The notes beneath the pieces were generated by a model. The model was given only the letters and a program-made list of their open reading frames with translations. It made no database searches and was not told the origin of the DNA. Of a stretch of DNA of 64,000 nucleotides, positions 48,517 through 58,698 are shown one piece after another. The position numbers and the translations under genes were made by a program. The DNA comes from Phocaeicola vulgatus (GTDB lineage: Bacteria > Bacteroidota > Bacteroidia > Bacteroidales > Tannerellaceae): positions 1,656,001-1,720,000 of the forward strand of contig CP091733.1 in the NCBI GenBank assembly GCA_022009975.1. The letters run 5' to 3'. Each line of letters starts with the position of its first letter. The stretch's first letter is position 1.

Positions 48517-51500
48517 TACTCTGTTATTGATAAATGTTTTTCTTTTTCTTCTGCCCGCTTTTCCATATAATAATAGAGCGATGGCAATATATATAATGTA
48601 ACGACAGTGGCAAAAAGCAATCCATATACAATGACCGTCGCCAACGGGCGTTGCACATCCGAACCGATTCCAGTTGAAAGGGAAGCTGGCAACAATCCTA
48701 AAATAGCAACCGTCGCTGTCATCAAAATCGGACGGAAACGATGCCTTACACCTCTCAACACAGCCACCTTCAATACTTTCCCTTCCGCTCTCAGGTTATT
48801 GATATGCGTAATCATAATCACTCCGTTCTGGATGGCGACTCCAATCAATGCGATGAATCCAACTGCCGATGACACATTCAAGGTCATTCCCCGCAGATTC
48901 AAAGCCAACATTCCTCCAAAAAGAGCTAACGGAACAACAATCATCAACAACAGTGCTTGACGGAACTTATGCAATGCCCCGAACAGAAGAAGCAACATGA
49001 TGCCCAATGCTATCGGTATAACAACAGCCAAACGACCATAAGCACGGTGTTGGTTCTCGAACTGTCCCGCCCATTTCAAATGATAAAGGGAATGGTCATA
49101 ATCCACCTGCTTGTCTATCTGTTTGCCTGCCTGCCGCAAAAAGGAGGTCAAGTCCGTACCACGCAAATTGACACGAATCGTCAAATGCCTCTTGTTCATC
49201 TCGCGGGAAATCATGCTTGCTCCTGTTGTCATCTTTATTTCCGCCACCTGGCTCAATGGAATCTTTGTTCCACTGCCCGATGTCAACATTAAATTACCAA
49301 TCTTATCCGGAGTGTTACGGCTCTCTTCATTATAACGGCAGATGACATCATACGATTTGCTACCTACGAATATCTGGGAAATCGCCTTGCCACCGATTGC
49401 CAACTCAATCAAATCCGTCACATCCGACACGTTTAATCCATATTGGGCAATACGGTCCCTGTCCGCAATGATTTGCAGTTGCGGCAATGGAGGCTCTTGG
49501 TCAATTGCCACATCCACTGCTCCCGGTATTTGTCGTAATACGCCTACAATCTTATCTCCGATATGGCGGATTTCCCGCACATCATCTCCATATATCTTCA
49601 AAGCCAAATCACTATGTGCGCCCGCTATCTGATCCATTACCATATCTATAATAGGTTGGGAAAAACCCACAGAATAGCCCGGCATCTTCATCAAGGAATC
49701 GTTCATGGCTTCGATTAACTCGGCTTTCGTCCGTCCGCTTTTCCAAGTATCATACGGTTTCAGTCCCACGCCACACTCGACATGCGACAAAGAAAAAGCC
49801 TCCGCTCCTTCATCATCTCTTCCAACTTGCGTCATCACATAGGAAACTTCCTCAAACTTATAAATCTGAGCACGCAATTCCTCACCCATCTTCTTCGATT
49901 TCTCTATGGAAATACCAGGAGGCAACTGCACTTGAATCCAAATGGAGCCTTCGTCCAACGGAGGCAAGAAATCTTTACCCACCGTATAACTAAGTACGCC
50001 TGCCAAAACAAGCACACTTGCCAAAACACCCATTACGGCACGATGCTTTTCCAATATATGTTCTGTCTGGTAGTGATAAATAGCTGCCAATTTCTCCAGC
50101 CATTTATTATGCCGGACAGGCTGGGGTTTGCGATACGCCACAAACGAAAGGCCGGGAATCAACAGAAGAGCCACACACAAAGCTCCGACCAACGCATAAC
50201 CGACAGTATAAGCCATCGGGGTAAATAACTTTCTCTCTATATGTTCAAGGCAAAAAGAGGCAGATAGGCAGTAATGATAATCAAAGTCGAGAAGAAAATA
50301 GGCCTTGCCACCTCTGTCGTTCTTTTGATGATAGAATCTTCCACCAACCTCTCCCCGGGATGCCTTTCCCTTTTCTTTAATATCGTTTCCATCATGACTA
50401 TCGCGCCATCCACCAAAATACCAAAGTCTACTGCGCCCAAGGAAAGAAGGTTGGCTGGTATGTTGGTCAACTTCATCAAGATAAACGCTATCAACAATGA
50501 AAGGGGAATCGTTATCGCCACCAAAAATGCGCCTTTCCAATTATGCAAATAGAGCAGCAAGACGATTATCACCAATGCCATTCCTTCCAGCAACGTATGG
50601 GAAACCGTATGCAGAGTCTTGTCCACCAATTCGGTACGATCCATAAACGGATGTATTTGCGTGCCTTCGGGCAAGACCTCATTGTTCAACTCTTCAACGG
50701 CAGCATGGATTTCTTCCAACACCTCTGAAGGATTCTCTCCTCGCAACATTTGGACAATACCTTCCACTCCGTCGTCATAATCATGTTTGTCATCCAAAAA
50801 GCCCAAGACGCCTTTGCGTTCCAAATTGCCATATTTCAACTGACCGATATCATTCAAATAGACCGGAATCCCGTTATCTGTTTTGATGACAATGCGTCCT
50901 AAATCATCCAAGTCCTTTATCAGACCAATTCCTCGAATCACATAACTCAAATCCCCTTGGCTCAACATACTTCCTCCTGCATTGACATTGTTCATCTCCA
51001 CCTTTTCCGTCACATCAGCCAACGAAACATTGTATTCTTGCATCTTATTCGGGTCAAGTTCTATCTGATATTGAGTCGTAATACCGCCATAGTTACTTAC
51101 ATCTGCCACACCTGTTACTTGTTTCAGACGTGGTATAATCACCCATTTATGCAAATCGGTCATCTCCCGCAAATCCAAATTCTTACTTTCCACCACATAT
51201 CGGAAAATCTCCCCTGTCGGAGATGTCAATGGATTCAATCCGGGAACAGCGCCATACGGCAATTCCACATCCACCAAACGCTCTTGCACACGCTGGCGCG
51301 CCCAATAATCATCCACTCCGTCGTCAAACACCAAAATAACCGTGCTCAATCCGAACGTGTTCTTACTACGCATCACATTCAACCCCGGCATTCCATTGAC
51401 TGCCCGTTCGATGGGAATAGTGATTTGTTGCTCTATCTCTTCTGCTGCCAATCCGGGAACTTGCGTGACAATCTGCACTGTCGTATCTGCTATATCCGGA

Positions 51501-51613
51501 TAAGCGTCAATTGCCAACTTCGTCCATGAATAGTAACCAATCAAAGCCACAAACGTGAACAAGACGAACATCAGACCTCGCCGATGCAACGCCAATTTCA
51601 ACAACTTTTCCAT
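48516..51613 (-). CDS. CusA/CzcA-family RND efflux pump (frameshifted as sequenced)
   Basis: The first part starts MEKLLKLALHRRGLMFVLF with the RND transmembrane helix and APGLAAEEIEQQITIPIERA-like porter domain sequence, and reaches AVDFGILVDGAIVMME. The second frame continues from KLFTPMAYTVGYALVG to the C-terminus, with FLPPLDEGSIWIQVQLPPG typical of metal RND pumps. The break is at the AA run 50247-50248 (TT in the gene); one extra T gives LPLFAFEHIERKLF. Repaired length is about 1,032 residues. It exports monovalent or divalent metal ions from the periplasm with CusB and TolC. Confidence 0.92.
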
Positions 51614-51619
51614 ATCCGA

Positions 51620-52729
51620 TTATTGAGCATCAATGAAGTAAAAAGCCCCTTCCGTAACAATTTTGTCTCCGGCTTCCAATCCAGAAGATATGATACTTTT
51701 GTTTCCGTCTATGCCAGCGATGACAACACTTCTTCTTACATATAAATTATCCCCTTTGTCCAACATGACATAAGCATCATCTTCCCGCTGCATAATTGCA
51801 GAGGTTGGAATCAAGACTGTTTCAGTTGCTTCATCCGTCAGCTTGACAGACGCATACATGGCTGGTTTCATCATTCGCTCTGGATTATCACATTCTATCA
51901 ATACCTGAACAGAACGAGTCTCTTCGTCCAACATCTCGCTGACATGATAAATCTCTCCCGTAAATGTCTTACCCGGATATGCCACCAATGCAATATCCAC
52001 CTGTTTCAGATTTGAAATCAAAGCTAAATCTTTCTCTTTCACATTGGCTGCGACCCAGACACGGTTCAAATCCGCAATCACAGCTATCGGATCTGCGTCA
52101 TCTTTGAAATATTGTCCGATAACGATATTATTCCCTACGACTTCCCCATCTATTGGCGAACGAACCACCAAAGGCTGGCCTAAAACCATCTCGTCCGGAT
52201 TGATTTGGAATACTTTCAACGCAGCCAATGCATTCTCATAATCTTTGCGTTTCAACTCGTAGTTCACTTCCGCTTCCTCTACCTCTTTCTGGACACCCAC
52301 TTTGTTGGCAAGCAAATCTTTCTCACGCTTCAAGCTCTTTTCCGCCAAATCCATCTCCTGCTTGGCTTGGTAATAATTCTTGCCCGTATCGAAGAAATCC
52401 GGAGAACTAATTTCAAATATAGGAGAACCTTTATGTACTTTTTGACCTAAGCGCACAAACGATTGCGTAATGCGGCCCGAGAATGGAGATGCAATCTGTG
52501 CATAATGGTTGGGAATGGCTTCAACCACGCCCGATACTGAAAAGCTTGCTTGATAAGGAGCGGTTTTAACCTCATCTGTCTTTATTTTAGCCATGACCGG
52601 AGAACCAGCCACGACTCTTACCGTATCGCCGTTTACTTGGAAATTCCTGTCACTCGCTTCTTCTTGTTTGGTTGTACACGCAAAGCACAGCAATCCCGCC
52701 ATGCATAATATATAATATATTCTATCCAT
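51620..52729 (-). CDS. RND efflux periplasmic adaptor (CusB/CzcB-like lipoprotein)
   Basis: A 369-residue protein with lipoprotein signal MDRIYYILCMAGLLCFACT (lipid Cys at 18). HlyD-like barrel-sandwich segments are ASPFSGRITQSFVRLGQKVHKG and PIDGEVVGNNIVIGQYF. A coiled-coil hairpin lies between. It couples the RND pump to TolC. It starts 44 bp after the His-rich gene and ends 6 bp before cusA. Confidence 0.92.
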   Translation of the reverse strand: MDRIYYILCMAGLLCFACTTKQEEASDRNFQVNGDTVRVVAGSPVMAKIKTDEVKTAPYQASFSVSGVVEAIPNHYAQIASPFSGRITQSFVRLGQKVHKGSPIFEISSPDFFDTGKNYYQAKQEMDLAEKSLKREKDLLANKVGVQKEVEEAEVNYELKRKDYENALAALKVFQINPDEMVLGQPLVVRSPIDGEVVGNNIVIGQYFKDDADPIAVIADLNRVWVAANVKEKDLALISNLKQVDIALVAYPGKTFTGEIYHVSEMLDEETRSVQVLIECDNPERMMKPAMYASVKLTDEATETVLIPTSAIMQREDDAYVMLDKGDNLYVRRSVVIAGIDGNKSIISSGLEAGDKIVTEGAFYFIDAQ

Positions 52730-52773
52730 GTTAATTCTTTCTTATTCAAATAAATTTGTAACACTATATTCTC

Positions 52774-53127
52774 TTAAAAGCTAACAAATCCGAATAAGGG
52801 AGGGGCGCGTAAGGTTAAACGATTTACTGTACGTATGAAAAGAATTGTACAACTCGGCGATATAATTATCATCAGTAAAAAGAGCAGAAGGGAAGGATTG
52901 AAAATCTCCACCCCGGAGTCTGTCACCAACATAGCATTGAACATGGAAACAACAACGTATTCCATTTCTGTATGCGTGTGACTTCCTCCCGGCAAATATG
53001 GATGCGAGTGGGTAATGCTATATTTATTGATGATATGTGTATGTGTAAAGAAAGTATTCCCTATATAGTAACTGCCAAACAGCACTATCAGGAATATTTT
53101 AAATAGGGTCTTTACTTTCTTCACCAT
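52774..53127 (-). CDS. Small His-rich membrane protein heading the metal-efflux operon
   Basis: A 117-residue protein with one N-terminal helix (about 8-27, FKIFLIVLFGSYYIGNTFF) and one C-terminal helix (about 80-100). Between them is HTHIINKYSITHSHPYLPGGSHTH; this contains seven histidines in HxH-type pairs. The layout HSHPY...SHTH is seen in small proteins next to Bacteroidetes CusBA pumps, from memory. It is probably a metal-binding periplasmic loop that captures or senses zinc, copper or cobalt. A -7 box TATCTTTG lies upstream. Confidence 0.75.
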   Translation of the reverse strand: MVKKVKTLFKIFLIVLFGSYYIGNTFFTHTHIINKYSITHSHPYLPGGSHTHTEMEYVVVSMFNAMLVTDSGVEIFNPSLLLFLLMIIISPSCTILFIRTVNRLTLRAPPLFGFVSF

Positions 53128-53149
53128 TTGTCCACTGTTTTATCGCCTG

Positions 53150-53157
53150 CAAAGATA
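53150..53157 (-). promoter_or_regulatory. -7 element of the metal-efflux operon
   Basis: TATCTTTG on the minus strand, 23 bp upstream of the His-rich gene start. No good -33 box. Confidence 0.5.
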
Positions 53158-53281
53158 CAACAAAACGAACATATCTATTATCATCTTATTCATGCTTTCT
53201 ATCCTATTTTTCATACATTATTTGTTTTTCCCCGTATTTTTCCTATCTTGCATCCGTTTTTTATCTTTAAAATTTCGCAAC

Positions 53282-53461
53282 ATGGAAGTAAAAGAAAAAG
53301 TATTAGCTACGATGAAGGAGGCGGGGACTCCTCTGAATGCAGGTAAAATCGCTGAACTTAGCGGCCTTGACCGTAAAGAAGTGGACAAAGCGATGAAGCA
53401 ACTCAAAGAAGAAGGTGCCATCATTTCTCCGGTTCGTTGCAAATGGGCGCCTGCCGAATAA
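53282..53461 (+). CDS. Small winged-helix transcriptional regulator
   Basis: A 59-residue protein starting MEVKEKVLATMKEAGTPL. A single winged helix-turn-helix (AGKIAELSGLDRKEVDKAMK, about 20-39) fills it and it ends in a short wing (GAIISPVRCKWAPAE). It is divergent from the metal-efflux operon with only about 150 bp between starts, so it could regulate that operon. Conserved small proteins of this type occur widely in Bacteroidales. The upstream start at 53192 is rejected because it precedes the -7 box near 53244. Confidence 0.75.
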   Translation: MEVKEKVLATMKEAGTPLNAGKIAELSGLDRKEVDKAMKQLKEEGAIISPVRCKWAPAE

Positions 53462-53702
53462 CTATATCCGATATGGGCAGAATGCCCCAAATAAGTAATT
53501 ATTGGTTCGGGAACCAATTGCGCCCCACTGAAAAAAGGGACACGACCGGTTCCCGAACACATCGTTATCCGACGATGATTGTTAACCGCTATAATGAAGG
53601 AATATTTTTCAAGATTATCCTCTTTTTATTAGGTTTATCTAAAAATATCTGCATAAATTTGTGGCTTAAAATAAATTCTACAAACTAAAAAACAAGAAGA
53701 AT

Positions 53703-55106
53703 ATGGAGAACACTCGACGTTCATTCTTAAAAAAAGTATCCGCAGCAGGTATTGGAGTAGCCGGATTAGCCATGGCAAATAACGCAGCTGCAGCAAGCGC
53801 CATTTCTGAAACTCAAGCAAAGAAAAAGCCAGTGGGTAAAGATGACGGCAAATTACGTTTTGGTTTCATCGGTACCGGTTCTCGTTGCCAGGAACATATC
53901 AATAATGTATTAGCAATTCCAGGAAATAAAATTGTTGCTATTTGCGATATCCGCCAAAGTTCTATCGACCGCGCATTAAAGCACATCTCACAATTCAACG
54001 TTCCAGAACCAAAAGTTTACAGAGGCGACGAACTTGAATACGAGAAAATGTTGAATAATGAGGAGTTCGACTGTGTTATTATCGCCAGCCCATGGGAATG
54101 GCACGTTAGAATGTCAGTTGCTGCTATGAAAGCAGGTGTTCCTTACGTAGGCGTTGAAGTTTCTGCTGCCAACACATTGGAAGAGTGCTGGGATTTGGTC
54201 AACGTATCAGAAGCAACAGGAAGCCACTTGAACATCATGGAAAATGTATGTTACCGCCGCGACTGCATGGCTGCATTAAACATGGTAAGACAGGGATTGT
54301 TTGGCGAACTTTTGCATGGAACTTGTGGTTACGAGCACGATTTGCGTGACGTGAAGTTCAATGACGGAAAGCATTATACATATCAGCCAGGCAGCGGTGA
54401 CTTGCGCATGGGTCCGGACGCATTTGCTGAAGCACAATGGCGTACCAACCACTCTGTTCTCCGCAACGGTGACGTTTATCCAACTCACGGTATCGGTCCG
54501 GTAGCTAAATGCATGGACATCAACTGTGGTAACCGTTTCGTTGCTATGTCATCCATGGCAACCCAGTCAAGAGGTCTTCACAAATTTATCGTAGACAACG
54601 GTGGAGCTAATCATCCATACGCAAAAATCAATTTCAACTTGGGTGATATCGTCACTTCTATGATTAAATGTGCAAACGGACAAACTGTCATCGTCACTCA
54701 CGATACTAACTCTCCTCGCCCATACTCTTTAGGCTTCCGTATCCAAGGTACTGAAGGTTTGTGGATGAACGATGGAAACCATGTATATGTTCAAGGCAAA
54801 TCTAAACCTCACCGTTGGGATTCATCTGACGAATGGTTCAAGAAATATGACCACAAATTGTGGGCAGAACATGAAGCTGCCGCTGCAGAAGCTGGTCACG
54901 GAGGAATGGACTATATCATGATGTACGACTTGATTGATGCTATCCGCAACAAGAAACCGGCTCCAATGGATTGCTACGATGCAGCTGCTTGGAGTGCTAT
55001 TTCTGCTTTGTCGGAAATGTCTATCGCCCGTGGCGGTGCATTGGTTGACTTCCCTGACTTCACTCGTGGAAGATGGATTAACAAAAAGAATGAATTCGTA
55101 TTATAA
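53703..55106 (+). CDS. Gfo/Idh/MocA oxidoreductase, GH109-like alpha-N-acetylgalactosaminidase
   Basis: A 467-residue protein with a Tat signal (NTRRSFLKKVSAAGIGVAG). The NAD loop is FGFIGTGSR (about 53-61). GH109 landmarks are NIMENVCYRRD, CGYEHDLRDVKF and GDVYPTHGIGPVAKC with the catalytic-region Tyr and His. GH109 enzymes remove alpha-N-acetylgalactosamine from glycoproteins, for example blood group A antigen, using bound NAD+. The sequence is clearly of this branch; activity is inferred. A -7 box TAAATTTG is at 53654-53661. Confidence 0.88.
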   Translation: MENTRRSFLKKVSAAGIGVAGLAMANNAAAASAISETQAKKKPVGKDDGKLRFGFIGTGSRCQEHINNVLAIPGNKIVAICDIRQSSIDRALKHISQFNVPEPKVYRGDELEYEKMLNNEEFDCVIIASPWEWHVRMSVAAMKAGVPYVGVEVSAANTLEECWDLVNVSEATGSHLNIMENVCYRRDCMAALNMVRQGLFGELLHGTCGYEHDLRDVKFNDGKHYTYQPGSGDLRMGPDAFAEAQWRTNHSVLRNGDVYPTHGIGPVAKCMDINCGNRFVAMSSMATQSRGLHKFIVDNGGANHPYAKINFNLGDIVTSMIKCANGQTVIVTHDTNSPRPYSLGFRIQGTEGLWMNDGNHVYVQGKSKPHRWDSSDEWFKKYDHKLWAEHEAAAAEAGHGGMDYIMMYDLIDAIRNKKPAPMDCYDAAAWSAISALSEMSIARGGALVDFPDFTRGRWINKKNEFVL

Positions 55107-55201
55107 TTGATTATAACTTACGATTGATAAACAAAGGCGGTGTGTCATGGATAACTATTTGATACACTGCCTTTTTGTATTTATCTTCGCACATCAAAAA
55201 A

Positions 55202-55299
55202 ACATACCGTTGTTTTTAAAAAAACATCACGAAGAATTTTTGAAAACGTCCAATGTTTTTTCAAAAACGTCCAATGTTTTTTTCAAAACAACGGTATGT
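55202..55299. repeat. Palindrome with direct repeats in its loop
   Basis: ACATACCGTTGTTTT (55202-55216) and its exact inverse AAAACAACGGTATGT (55285-55299) flank two copies of AAAACGTCCAATGTTTTT. It sits between the convergent GH109-like and cytidylate kinase-like genes and may be a bidirectional terminator or a mobile repeat. Confidence 0.8.
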
Positions 55300-55314
55300 A
55301 TAAAATGTTTACCG

Positions 55315-55944
55315 TTACTTATATTTCTGCTCGACAAAATCTTTTATAAATGAGACCGTTGCGTCTATTCCCAAGATAGAAGCATTGATGGACAAATCGT
55401 AGGAAGCAGAAGCACCCCAAACCTTATTCGTATAGTAATTATAGTAAGCAGCACGGGCTTTGTCCCTTTTCTCCATCAACGATTTCGCCTCCTCTTCCGA
55501 AATATGCATGCTTTCCACAATACGTTTGATCCGGACATCAGGACGATTCTGTATAAAGAAGCTGATACAATCGGGATTATCACGAAGAATATAATCGGCA
55601 CATCGTCCCACCATCACGCAAGCCTCCTTCTCTGCCAAATTGCGAATGGCATTGCTTTGGATTCGGAAAAGTTCATCATTGGACAAGATATCATTATAAG
55701 GCATGTATGTCCCCATGTATGGATAACCAATCGTGAACGCATAAGACAGACTGTTAGCAGCCCGCTCGTCGGCCTTTTCAAACACCTCTTTGCACAAACC
55801 ACTTTCTTGCGCAGCCACCGTTATCAATTCGCTGTCATAATAGCCGATGCCGAAAGCCTTTGCCAATTTCTTTCCAATTTCCCTTCCTCCGCTTCCAAAC
55901 TGGCGGCCGATAGTCAAAATAATCCGATTCTTATGTATATCCAT
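55315..55944 (-). CDS. Cytidylate kinase-like family protein
   Basis: A 209-residue protein with P-loop TIGRQFGSGGREIGK (about 11-25), resembling cytidylate kinase but with the typical extension of the Pfam cytidylate-kinase-like family (GRCADYILRD and YYNYYTNKVWGASASYDL). No membrane helix. The physiological phosphate acceptor is unknown in these proteins. It is convergent with the GH109-like gene. Confidence 0.8.
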   Translation of the reverse strand: MDIHKNRIILTIGRQFGSGGREIGKKLAKAFGIGYYDSELITVAAQESGLCKEVFEKADERAANSLSYAFTIGYPYMGTYMPYNDILSNDELFRIQSNAIRNLAEKEACVMVGRCADYILRDNPDCISFFIQNRPDVRIKRIVESMHISEEEAKSLMEKRDKARAAYYNYYTNKVWGASASYDLSINASILGIDATVSFIKDFVEQKYK

Positions 55945-56112
55945 ATCTATTTATGTTTACATCCACTCCATTGGTAGAATGGAAAATAACGTATGCAATA
56001 TTCGTAAAATTTATTGATATTTGCAAACAAAAGAGAGGTCGAGAATTATCCAAAATTACACAAATATTCTCTTTTAACTATTTAAATAGTTATATTTTTA
56101 TTTTTTTACGCC

Positions 56113-56120
56113 TATCTTTG
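56113..56120 (+). promoter_or_regulatory. -7 element of ettA
   Basis: TATCTTTG, 36 bp upstream of the ettA start. The -33 region is AT-rich without a clear TTTG. Confidence 0.5.
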
Positions 56121-56156
56121 TATAAAGATTTTGAATTTACCATTAATAATTAGTTT

Positions 56157-57845
56157 ATGGCAGACGATAAAAAGATTATTTTCTCAATGGTGGGAGTAAG
56201 CAAGATTTTTCCACCGCAGAAACAAGTACTGAAAAACATATACCTTTCGTTCTTCTACGGAGCAAAAATCGGCATCATCGGTCTGAATGGATCCGGTAAG
56301 TCTACATTGCTGAAAATCATAGCAGGGATAGATAAAGATTATCAAGGAGAAGTTGTTTTTTCCCCTGGATATTCAGTCGGCTATTTGGAACAAGACCCGA
56401 AACTTGAAAAAGGGAAAACGGTCAAGGAAATCGTACAGGAAGGTGTACAAGGAATTGTGGACCTGCTGAAAGAATACGAAGAGGTCAACGAACGCTTCGG
56501 AGACCCGGAAGTTTTGGAAGACCCGGACAAAATGGATGCCTTGATTGCCCGCCAAGCCGAATTGCAGGACAAGATAGATGCTACGGACGCATGGAACTTA
56601 GATACTAAATTAGAGCGTGCCATGGATGCATTGCGCTGTCCTCCGGAAGACCAAGTTGTTGACACTTTGTCCGGAGGTGAACGCCGCCGTGTTGCATTGT
56701 GCCGTTTGCTTCTCCAGCAACCGGACGTGTTGTTATTGGACGAACCGACCAACCATTTGGATGCCGAGTCCATTGACTGGCTGGAACAACACCTGCAACA
56801 ATATGCTGGAACTGTTATTTGCATCACCCACGACCGCTATTTCTTAGACCACGTTGCCGGTTGGATTTTGGAATTGGATCGTGGAGAAGGTATTCCTTGG
56901 AAAGGCAATTACTCTTCATGGTTGGACCAAAAGACAAAACGTATGGCACAAGAGGAGAAGCAGGCAAGCAAAAGAAGGAAGACTTTGGAGCGGGAATTGG
57001 AATGGATCAACATGGCTCCCAAGGCTCGTCAGGCAAAAGGCAAAGCCCGCTTGAATTCTTATGAAAAGTTACTTAACGAGGATCAAAAGGAAAGAGAAGC
57101 AAAATTGGAGATATTCATCCCGAATGGTCCGAGATTGGGCAACAAAGTCATTGAAGCGCATCATGTGGCAAAGGCATTTGGAGACAAATTGTTGTTTGAC
57201 GACTTGAACTTCATGCTTCCTCCTAACGGAATCGTCGGTGTAATCGGACCGAACGGAGCTGGTAAAACAACTTTGTTCAAGATGATTATGGGACAAGAAA
57301 GCATAGACAAAGGTGAATTTGAAGTGGGAGAAACGGTACGTGTCGGTTATGCAGACCAAACACATAAGGATATCGACCCCAACAAATCGGTCTACCAAGT
57401 TGTTTCAGGTGGCAATGAATTCATTCGTGTAGGCGGCAAGGAGATTAATGCCCGTGCTTACCTTTCCAAATTCAATTTCGCAGGAGCCGACCAAGAGAAG
57501 TTATGCGGTGTGTTGTCCGGTGGAGAACGAAACCGCTTACATTTAGCATTGACACTAAAGGCAGAAGCCAATGTCTTATTATTGGACGAGCCAACCAACG
57601 ACATTGATGTCAATACGCTCCGGGCATTGGAAGAAGGATTGGAAAGCTTCGCAGGATGTGCAGTTGTCGTATCCCACGACCGATGGTTCTTAGACCGTAT
57701 CTGTACTCATATCCTTTCGTTTGAAGGCGATTCAAATGTTGTATTCTTTGAAGGTGGATATTCAGAATACGAAGATTTCAAACGCAAGCAATCGGGATAT
57801 GAAGAACCGAAACGTGTCCGTTATCGCAAACTGATTGTAGACTAA
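56157..57845 (+). CDS. ettA: Energy-dependent translational throttle protein (ABC-F)
   Basis: A 562-residue protein with two ABC ATPase domains and no membrane segment. Walker A motifs are GLNGSGKST (about 42-50) and GPNGAGKTT (about 363). Signatures LSGGERRRV and LSGGERNRL and the linker of charged residues between domains (KRRKTLERELEWINMAP) define EttA. The start MADDKKIIFSMVGVSK is the conserved family start. EttA binds the ribosomal E site and gates the first peptide bond according to ATP/ADP. Confidence 0.96.
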   Translation: MADDKKIIFSMVGVSKIFPPQKQVLKNIYLSFFYGAKIGIIGLNGSGKSTLLKIIAGIDKDYQGEVVFSPGYSVGYLEQDPKLEKGKTVKEIVQEGVQGIVDLLKEYEEVNERFGDPEVLEDPDKMDALIARQAELQDKIDATDAWNLDTKLERAMDALRCPPEDQVVDTLSGGERRRVALCRLLLQQPDVLLLDEPTNHLDAESIDWLEQHLQQYAGTVICITHDRYFLDHVAGWILELDRGEGIPWKGNYSSWLDQKTKRMAQEEKQASKRRKTLERELEWINMAPKARQAKGKARLNSYEKLLNEDQKEREAKLEIFIPNGPRLGNKVIEAHHVAKAFGDKLLFDDLNFMLPPNGIVGVIGPNGAGKTTLFKMIMGQESIDKGEFEVGETVRVGYADQTHKDIDPNKSVYQVVSGGNEFIRVGGKEINARAYLSKFNFAGADQEKLCGVLSGGERNRLHLALTLKAEANVLLLDEPTNDIDVNTLRALEEGLESFAGCAVVVSHDRWFLDRICTHILSFEGDSNVVFFEGGYSEYEDFKRKQSGYEEPKRVRYRKLIVD

Positions 57846-57859
57846 TAAACAAGTATGAT

Positions 57860-58510
57860 ATGAAAAAGTGTTTAATCGCAAGTTTGGCTTTTACTTTCCT
57901 ATTAGCAGGAAGCATGACCTTACAAGCTCAAAAAATCGAGAAATTATTTAACGGGAAGGATTTGTCCAATTGGAATTTTGTGGTAGACAAGAACTCTGTT
58001 CCTGCCGAACAAGTATTCTCAGTTAAAGATGGACTCATCCAAGTAGCTGGACAACCTTTTGGATATATGTATACAAAAGAGAAATACGGCAACTACAAAT
58101 TGCATGTAGAATGGCAATGGCCAGATGGGAAAACGGCGAATAGTGGTATTTTCCTACTGATTGAAGAACCCAAAAATCCATTCCCAAATGGCGTGGAATG
58201 CCAACTTCATGCAGGGGATGCCGGAGATTTTGTGCTTTTAGGAGGTTCCGACTTGATTGAATACCAAGGAAAACCGGGTGAACCCCGCCCTCAATTCCCT
58301 GTTGTCAAGAAACATACGGATTCCACAGAGAAGACTCCTGGCGAATGGAATGAGGCTAATATCTTTGTCAAAGACGGTACGATAACAGTCTATATCAACG
58401 GAGTGTATCAAAACACAGGGACAAACAAAGTGAAAGAAGGATTCATAGGTTTACAAAGCGAAGGCGGACCTGTCCAATTTAGGAATGTGACTGTGGTTCC
58501 TTTCCCATGA
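57860..58510 (+). CDS. Exported DUF1080 protein (3-keto-disaccharide hydrolase type)
   Basis: A 216-residue protein with signal peptide MKKCLIASLAFTFLLAGSM. The DUF1080 concanavalin-like jelly roll has LFNGKDLSNW (about 29-38), GYMYTKEKYGNYKLHVEW, NSGIFLLIEEP, DLIEYQGKPGE and the end EGFIGLQSEGGPVQFRNV. DUF1080 proteins act on glucosides after oxidation to 3-keto sugars. It follows ettA by 14 bp, but such an enzyme may be expressed separately. Confidence 0.85.
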   Translation: MKKCLIASLAFTFLLAGSMTLQAQKIEKLFNGKDLSNWNFVVDKNSVPAEQVFSVKDGLIQVAGQPFGYMYTKEKYGNYKLHVEWQWPDGKTANSGIFLLIEEPKNPFPNGVECQLHAGDAGDFVLLGGSDLIEYQGKPGEPRPQFPVVKKHTDSTEKTPGEWNEANIFVKDGTITVYINGVYQNTGTNKVKEGFIGLQSEGGPVQFRNVTVVPFP

Positions 58511-58641
58511 CAAAAAGTCAATATAATACAAAAACAAGTGGGCTTAATCGCCCGCTTGTTTCTATTTATACCTAACTTTTCCGCATTTGGCCTATATTTG
58601 TTTTACTTTACCATTTAAAGCACGAAAAAGCGAAAGAATTA

Positions 58642-58673
58642 TTTGGCTTATCCCAATTTTATCCCTTTATTTG
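58642..58673 (+). promoter_or_regulatory. Promoter of the M28 peptidase gene
   Basis: TTTG (58642-58645), a 20-bp spacer and TTTATTTG (58666-58673); the -7 box differs from consensus in one key base. It lies 26 bp before the start codon. Confidence 0.55.
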
Positions 58674-58698
58674 CAGACTACTTACAATATTTACTTAA

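Noticed and set aside
53501..53558. Inverted repeats GGTTCGGGAACC and GGTTCCCGAAC between the small regulator and the GH109-like gene
   Set aside because: They may form a terminator or operator, but no further evidence distinguishes these; left as an unassigned hairpin.
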